DNA from: Brevundimonas sp.
Lineage (GTDB): Bacteria; Pseudomonadota; Alphaproteobacteria; Caulobacterales; Caulobacteraceae
Reading direction: 5' to 3'
NCBI RefSeq assembly: GCF_003248455.1
Contig: NZ_QFNM01000035.1
Span: 1-27,949, forward strand
Length of the DNA: 27,949 nt
The notes below the pieces were generated by a model, which saw nothing but the letters and a program-made list of their open reading frames with translations, was not told the DNA's origin and made no database searches. Made by a program: the position numbers and the translations under genes. This document shows positions 23,713 through 27,949 of the stretch, in pieces. Position 1 is the stretch's first letter. Every line of letters starts with the position of its first letter.

Positions 23713-23734
23713 TGAAATCTAATTCAAGTGGCGT

Positions 23735-24688
23735 TCACGCAACCTGAGCAGCGCGCTTCTTCTCGATCACGTCCCACATCAGGGCCGTGGCGTCGACGCC
23801 GGTGAAGGTCTTCAACTGCTGGGCGCCGGTGGGGGAGGTGACGTTGATCTCGGTCAGATAGTCGCCGATGACGTCGATGCCGACGAAGATCAGGCCGCGC
23901 GCCTTCAGCGTCGGGCCTATGCGGGCGCAGATCTCCAGGTCGCGCGGCGTCAGTTCCACCGGCATGGCCTTGCCGCCGACGTGCAGGTTGGAACGCACCG
24001 CCCCCTCGGCCGGCACGCGGTTGATGGCGCCGACCGGCTCGCCGTCGATCAGCAGGATGCGCTTGTCGCCCTTGGACACGGCGGGGATGAACTTCTGGAT
24101 CACCAGCGGGTCGCGGCTGCCCGCCGCATGGATTTCGATCAGGGCGTCCAGATTGGGATCGTCGGCGCGCAGCTTGACCACCCCCGATCCGCCGTTGCCG
24201 TGCAGGGGTTTCAGCACCACCTCGCCATGCTTCTTGTGAAAGGCGGTCAGGGCGACGGGATCGGCCGAGATCAGGGTCGGCGGCTGCAGGCCGGGAAAGG
24301 CCGTGACCATCAGCTTTTCGGGCGCTGACCGCACCTGGGCCGGATCGTTGACCACCAGGGTCCCGGGGTGAACCGTCTCCAGGAGATAGGTGGCGGTGAC
24401 ATAGGCCATATCGAACGGCGGATCCTGCCGCATCAGGATGACGTCCACGTCCTCGGCCAGGTCCAGCCTTTCCCAGTCGCCGAAGCTGACGTGGTTCCCG
24501 GCCTCGCGGCGCACGGTGACGGCCCGGGCGCGGCAGTAAAGGCGGCCTTCCTCCAGCGCCAAGGTGCGGAAATCATACACCCATTGTCTGTGCCCGCGCG
24601 CCTGGGCCGTCTCGGCCATCAGGAAGGTGGTGTCGGCGGAAATGTCGACGGCCTCGATCGGGTCCATCTGGATGGCGACTCTGAGCAT
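23735..24688 (-). CDS. gshB: Glutathione synthetase
   Basis: GshB joins gamma-glutamylcysteine and glycine using ATP. The 317-residue protein is close to the E. coli length. It starts MLRVAIQMDPIEAVD, and ATP-grasp motifs follow: NDPAQVRSAPEKL, VVLKPLHGNGGSGVVKL and the closing GDYLTEINVTSPTGAQQL with the Mg-binding Glu and Asn. GGAAAG before the ATG at 24688 decides it over a longer reading. It ends 62 bp before the comM start codon. Confidence 0.97.
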   Translation of the reverse strand: MLRVAIQMDPIEAVDISADTTFLMAETAQARGHRQWVYDFRTLALEEGRLYCRARAVTVRREAGNHVSFGDWERLDLAEDVDVILMRQDPPFDMAYVTATYLLETVHPGTLVVNDPAQVRSAPEKLMVTAFPGLQPPTLISADPVALTAFHKKHGEVVLKPLHGNGGSGVVKLRADDPNLDALIEIHAAGSRDPLVIQKFIPAVSKGDKRILLIDGEPVGAINRVPAEGAVRSNLHVGGKAMPVELTPRDLEICARIGPTLKARGLIFVGIDVIGDYLTEINVTSPTGAQQLKTFTGVDATALMWDVIEKKRAAQVA

Positions 24689-24760
24689 CGAGGCTTTCCT
24701 TGCGTTGGCAGGCACGAATGGAATGGGAATGAGGAAGCTCCACCGCAACCTTACCCGCGC

Positions 24761-24871
24761 ATCCCCGCGAAAGCGGGAACCAGTTCTGTCGTTCGGCAGT
24801 GCGTTGGATTGAGACGAAAGCGGGTGATGCGCGGATCGCCCAAGGCGCTGGGTCCCCGCTTTCGCGGGGAT
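24761..24871. repeat. REPIN-like pair of palindromes
   Basis: The 21 bases at 24761-24781 (starting ATCCCCGCGAAAGCGGG) are inverted at 24851-24871 with a single mismatch. Each copy is itself a CCCGC-GAAA-GCGGG-type palindrome, so the 111-bp unit can fold into a long hairpin with two branches. A degenerate third copy, CGAAAGCGGG, lies at about 24815. This is the layout of REP doublets. It lies between the Trm112 gene and gshB. Confidence 0.7.
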
Positions 24872-24886
24872 GAGCGGAGTATGGAA

Positions 24887-25081
24887 TCAGTCGATCTGGC
24901 GCGCTTCCTCGGCCAGCATGATCGGCACGCCCTCGCGGATGGGATAGGCCAGTTTGGCCCCGGCCGAGATCAGTTCGTTGGCGTCGCGGTCGTAGGTCAG
25001 CCTGCCGCGCGTGACGGGGCAGACCAGCACCTCCAGCAGGCGGGGATCGACGGAGACCGGCGTGTTGAAGGCGTCGCTCAT
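24887..25081 (-). CDS. Trm112/YcaR family protein
   Basis: The 64-residue protein has the family core: LLEVLVCPVTRGRLTYD, NELISAGAKLAYPIREGVP and IMLAEEAR. In eukaryotes and archaea Trm112 activates methyltransferases; the bacterial short form has no established role. Only one cysteine of the zinc-binding type remains, as is usual in bacterial versions. The ATG at 25081 gives the standard N-terminus; no clear Shine-Dalgarno precedes it. It follows the LON-domain gene by 64 bp in the same direction. Confidence 0.9.
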   Translation of the reverse strand: MSDAFNTPVSVDPRLLEVLVCPVTRGRLTYDRDANELISAGAKLAYPIREGVPIMLAEEARQID

Positions 25082-25145
25082 TGTTCTGGGCCTATCGCGT
25101 CTGGCGCTGTTCGAGGGAGTCCTTAGCGGCCTGCCGGGCATTGCG

Positions 25146-25802
25146 CTACTGGATGGAGGGCGCGGCGTCGTCGCCGGCGTCGGCGGCGTCGATGCGCAGC
25201 AGGGCGGTCAGGGCCTCGGCGCGCGACATCAGGCTGGCGGCCTCCAACAGCGCCTGTTTTTCCGCCGGTTCGAACGGCAGGGCCATCGACAGGCTGTTGA
25301 CCAGGGCCTCCATCGGGGCCGTTTCGGCCGTTTCCCAGTCGATGTCCAACAGGCGGTGCGCCATATAGGCGCGCAAGGCGTCCAGGAAGGCGTGGCGGTC
25401 GAAATCGGGCGCCTCGGTCGGCGAGGTCAGGTCCGTCTCATAGTCGTCGAACGCCGCCCGGACCTGGCGATAGGGCGCCTTGGACGGCAGTTCGGCGGCG
25501 ATGCGGAATCGCGACACGCCCGTCAGGGTGATCAGATAGCGCCCGTCGGAAGTCTCGGCGAAACTGGTGATCCGCCCGGCGCAACCGACCGGCGACAGGC
25601 TGGGCAGGACGGGCGTTCCGCCATTGGGCTGGACCAGGCCGATCATCCGATCCCCGGCCATGGCGTCGTCCACCATGTTCAGATAGCGCGGCTCGAAGAT
25701 GTTCAGCGGCAGTTGGCCGCGCGGCAACAGGATGGTCCCGCCCAGCGGGAACACCGGGATCACCTGGGGCAGGTCGAACGCTTTCACATAGCCCTGGGGC
25801 AT
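25146..25802 (-). CDS. LON substrate-binding domain protein
   Basis: The 218-residue protein is a stand-alone Lon N-terminal domain. It shows IPVFPLGGTILLPRGQLPLN, IFEPRYLNMVDDAM, IGLVQPN and GCAGRITSFAETSDGRYLIT. There is no ATPase or protease part. Such proteins are widespread, but their substrate is not known. AGGGAGA lies before the ATG. It probably forms an operon with cnoX, whose stop lies 37 bp upstream, and with the Trm112 gene downstream. Confidence 0.92.
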   Translation of the reverse strand: MPQGYVKAFDLPQVIPVFPLGGTILLPRGQLPLNIFEPRYLNMVDDAMAGDRMIGLVQPNGGTPVLPSLSPVGCAGRITSFAETSDGRYLITLTGVSRFRIAAELPSKAPYRQVRAAFDDYETDLTSPTEAPDFDRHAFLDALRAYMAHRLLDIDWETAETAPMEALVNSLSMALPFEPAEKQALLEAASLMSRAEALTALLRIDAADAGDDAAPSIQ

Positions 25803-25839
25803 GATGTCTCCCTGGCCCGTCGCGGGCCTCGGCCCATCC

Positions 25840-26748
25840 TCAAGAGAACAGGATCGACGACAGACGCCGCCGCCCGTCCTTGGCCACGTCCGAACTCAGG
25901 CCCGCCGCCTCGAAGATGACCAGCAGCTGTTTGCGCGCCGCCTGGTCGTTCCATTCCCGGTCGGCCTTGACGATGTGCAGCAGATTGTCGACCGCGCCCT
26001 TGAAGTCGCCCGCCGCGCTCTGGGCCTCGGCCAGATCATAGCGGGCCTGATGATCGTTCGGGTCGGCGGCGACCTTGGCTTCCAGTTCGGCGGACGCGCC
26101 GCCAGCGGGCGCCTTGGACGCCAGGGCCAGCTGCGCGCGCACGCTCTGCACCGCCGGCTCCTTGGAGTCCTGGGGGGCCATGGCGATGGTCTGGGCCGCC
26201 TGTTCGGGATCGCCCCCGGCCAGATAGACCCGCGCCATGCCGGCGATGGCCTTCTCGTTCTCCGGCTCGATCGACAGGACGTGGGCGAAGGCCTGGGCCG
26301 CGCCGCCGAAGTCGTTCAGGCCCAGCGATTCCTCGCCCAGCTCAAGCAGTTGCGCCGTCTCGGTCGAGCCGCCCTGACCGTCGGTCAGCTTGTCGATGAA
26401 GGCCTTGATCTGGCTGTCGGGAATGGCGCCCTGGAAGCCGTCGACCGGCTGGCCGTTGACGAAGGCGTAGACCGTCGGGATCGACTGCACCCGCAGCTGG
26501 CCCGCATAGGCCGGGTTCTTGTCGACGTCGATCTTGACCATCTTCACCGCCCCCTTGGCGGCGCGCACGGCCTTCTCCAGCGCAGGCCCCAGGGTTCGGC
26601 ACGGCCCGCACCAGGTGGCCCAGAAGTCGACGATGACCGGCCGCTGCTTCGACGCCTCGATCACGTCGGTCATGAAGGAGGCGTCCGTGCCCTCCTTGAT
26701 CAGGTCGCCGGCGGCTTCGGGGTTCAGGGTCGGGTCGAGCAGGGTCAT
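25840..26748 (-). CDS. cnoX: Thioredoxin-TPR chaperedoxin CnoX (YbbN)
   Basis: The 302-residue protein has an N-terminal thioredoxin domain (about 25-115), VIVDFWATWCGPCRTLGPAL, with an intact WCGPC active site and the cis-proline turn SIPTVYAF. Four or so TPR-like helical repeats follow (about 130-290), for example NDHQARYDLAEAQSAAGDF. CnoX holds oxidation-damaged proteins and passes them to GroEL. The E. coli protein lacks the redox-active pair, whereas the Caulobacter type keeps it, as here. No Shine-Dalgarno is evident. Confidence 0.94.
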   Translation of the reverse strand: MTLLDPTLNPEAAGDLIKEGTDASFMTDVIEASKQRPVIVDFWATWCGPCRTLGPALEKAVRAAKGAVKMVKIDVDKNPAYAGQLRVQSIPTVYAFVNGQPVDGFQGAIPDSQIKAFIDKLTDGQGGSTETAQLLELGEESLGLNDFGGAAQAFAHVLSIEPENEKAIAGMARVYLAGGDPEQAAQTIAMAPQDSKEPAVQSVRAQLALASKAPAGGASAELEAKVAADPNDHQARYDLAEAQSAAGDFKGAVDNLLHIVKADREWNDQAARKQLLVIFEAAGLSSDVAKDGRRRLSSILFS

Positions 26749-26973
26749 GGGCGAGGTCCGCGCAGAGGTCGGTCAGTTTCAACGGTTCAGATGGCGTCGG
26801 GATGCGTCGGCATCAAGCGGCGATTTGGTCGCGCCGGGATTTCGCACGACGCCGCGAAAAACACCGTCTGAATAGTATGAATAGTGTGAAATCCCCTCGC
26901 CGTCCCGCTCGCCGTCGCTTTCCAGATGGGGCTTCGGCTTCGAGGTTCAAGACGGCGGCGGCCCTCGAAAGCC

Positions 26974-27498
26974 TCAGGTCAGCGCCCCGAAATCCACCAC
27001 CACCGGCTCTCGCTCCAGCAACGCCAGCATCTGTCGAAATGCCGCCTGATCCAGCGCGGTCGTCGCCGTGTTGGTCAGGGGGTGGAAGTTGACGATGTCG
27101 GCGTCCCACAAGCGCTGGTCCAGCACGAAGGTCACGCGGCGGTCGATGTCGTTTATAAGGGCCAGGGCCGTGACCGAGCCGGGGCGCACGCCCAGCGTCT
27201 CCCACATCAGGGTCTCGTTTCCGAACGACAGCCGGCCCGAGCCGATGACGCCCGCCGCGCGCTTCAGGTCGATCACCGTGTCCTGGCGCGCCGAGATAAG
27301 CCACAGCCGACCCTTGTGGTCCTTCAGGAACAGATTCTTGGTATGGGCGCCGGGCAGGTCGGCCTTGAGGTCCAGTCCCTCCTCCACGCGGAAGACGGCC
27401 GGGTGGTCGTGGGTCGCGTGGGTCACGCCGTTCTCGGCCAGCCAGGCGATCAGGCGGTCGCGGTCGAAAGCCGGCGTCGGGGCGGGTTGGGTCGTCAT
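26974..27498 (-). CDS. YbaK/ProX-type aminoacyl-tRNA editing protein
   Basis: The 174-residue protein has the YbaK fold with the editing motifs HDHPAVFRVEE, GAHTKNLFLKDHKGRLWLI and VTALALINDIDRRVTFVLD, and a closing NFHPLTNTATTAL. This matches the ProX/PrdX subgroup, which deacylates Ala-tRNA(Pro) in trans. The ATG at 27498 is preferred; an in-frame ATG at 27537 would overlap the start of the divergent gene. A 225-bp gap before the cnoX start holds no gene. Confidence 0.9.
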   Translation of the reverse strand: MTTQPAPTPAFDRDRLIAWLAENGVTHATHDHPAVFRVEEGLDLKADLPGAHTKNLFLKDHKGRLWLISARQDTVIDLKRAAGVIGSGRLSFGNETLMWETLGVRPGSVTALALINDIDRRVTFVLDQRLWDADIVNFHPLTNTATTALDQAAFRQMLALLEREPVVVDFGALT

Positions 27499-27535
27499 GG
27501 TTGAGCCGTCGGGTTTCGGGCGGTAGGAAACGTCC

Positions 27536-27949
27536 ATGGTCGATACCGTGCAGACGCGCCCGCTGGAACTGGAATGCTATCCGATGACGGCCCGGCCGCC
27601 GGACCTCGTGCCCGGCCGCCAGTCGCGCAACTGGATGGACGCCTTCATCAGCCGCCATCCCTATCGCTGCCTGCCGCTGAACATGGCCAACACCACGGGG
27701 TGGGAAATTCTGTGCCCGTTCGGCTTCTCGGCCGAGTGGAACGGCGGTCCGCGCCAGGAAGACATCGTCATCACGCCCGACCGGCCACAGCACGACCTGG
27801 ATCATTTCGTCACCTCGCACTTCTCGCGCGGGGTCCTGACCATGCATCCCCAATATCTGTTCCGCACGCCGCCGGGCTGGGGGATGATGTGTTCGGGGTC
27901 GCCCAACCATGTGAAGGACGGCATCCAGCCGCTGGTCGGCCTGATCGAG
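27536..27949 (+). CDS. DUF6065 family protein, 5' part (3' end outside window)
   Basis: The frame is open from ATG 27536 to the window end, 138 codons. It reads LELECYPMTARPPDLVPG, then RHPYRCLPLNMANTTGWEIL, CPFGFSAEWNGG and GWGMMCSGSPNHVKDGIQPL, which fits DUF6065, a family without known function. There is no signal peptide or membrane segment. Its start is divergent from the ProX-type gene, with 37 bp between the preferred start codons, so a shared promoter region must be compact. Confidence 0.85.
   Translation, partial: MVDTVQTRPLELECYPMTARPPDLVPGRQSRNWMDAFISRHPYRCLPLNMANTTGWEILCPFGFSAEWNGGPRQEDIVITPDRPQHDLDHFVTSHFSRGVLTMHPQYLFRTPPGWGMMCSGSPNHVKDGIQPLVGLIE

Noticed and set aside
25801..26871. 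+ strand open frame of about 350 codons
   Set aside because: It is antisense to cnoX, whose thioredoxin motif is intact.
1..27949. tRNA, rRNA, CRISPR arrays or a replication origin
   Set aside because: No cloverleaf-like sequence, rRNA segment, regularly spaced repeats or cluster of DnaA boxes was seen on either strand.

Overview
The window is a high-GC chromosomal segment most like a Caulobacteraceae genome, probably Brevundimonas or a close relative. The assignment rests on codon and base bias, a CnoX-type thioredoxin-TPR protein with an intact WCGPC site, two alphaproteobacterial LexA boxes (GTTC-N7-GTTC) and the set of housekeeping genes. No rRNA or tRNA gene and no CRISPR array was found.

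Core region, left (1-12487). The 3' part of infB ends at a strong terminator. It is followed on the + strand by a secreted DUF2141 protein, a Tat-exported carotenoid-oxygenase-family protein, an OafA-type membrane acyltransferase, a secreted CHAP peptidase, tryptophan 2,3-dioxygenase (kynA) and a DUF2383 four-helix protein. On the - strand lie trmD-rplS. A 45-residue entericidin-like lipoprotein and a YidB/DUF937 protein follow on the + strand. An AmpG-like muropeptide permease and a soluble hybrid histidine kinase complete this part on the - strand.

Mobile region (13257-22757). The competence helicase gene comM (yifB) is split in two. Between the halves lies a 9485-bp element bounded by perfect 25-bp inverted repeats and an 8-bp direct repeat, GAATACTC. 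The element encodes an IS1595-family transposase. Removing it with one repeat copy restores a 563-codon comM reading frame exactly, so this is a clean transposition. The cargo is unusual for an insertion sequence. It includes two DUF4760-like membrane proteins, a divergently placed DUF6471 DNA-binding protein with palindromic operator candidates, a DUF3800 protein, a possible RNase H-fold protein, an XRE regulator with an in-frame HTH remnant, a small membrane protein plus lipoprotein pair, a Cys/His zinc-motif protein, and two coiled-coil/winged-helix proteins, one near each end. The operon at the right end has a perfect LexA box directly upstream of its start codon, as does comM itself, so part of the cargo is probably SOS-induced. 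A separate promoter, strong Shine-Dalgarno, 8-codon peptide and intrinsic terminator precede one DUF4760 gene and look like an attenuator or a small RNA gene.

Core region, right (22750-27949). After the 5' part of comM come, on the - strand, gshB, a REPIN-like paired palindrome, a Trm112-family protein, a LON-substrate-binding-domain protein, cnoX (ybbN) and a YbaK/ProX-type editing protein. The window ends inside a divergent DUF6065 gene. The intact chromosome would have read cnoX, LON, trm112, gshB, comM, histidine kinase in one direction. The insertion therefore kills comM and may be polar on the histidine kinase, whose start lies 22 bp beyond the comM stop.
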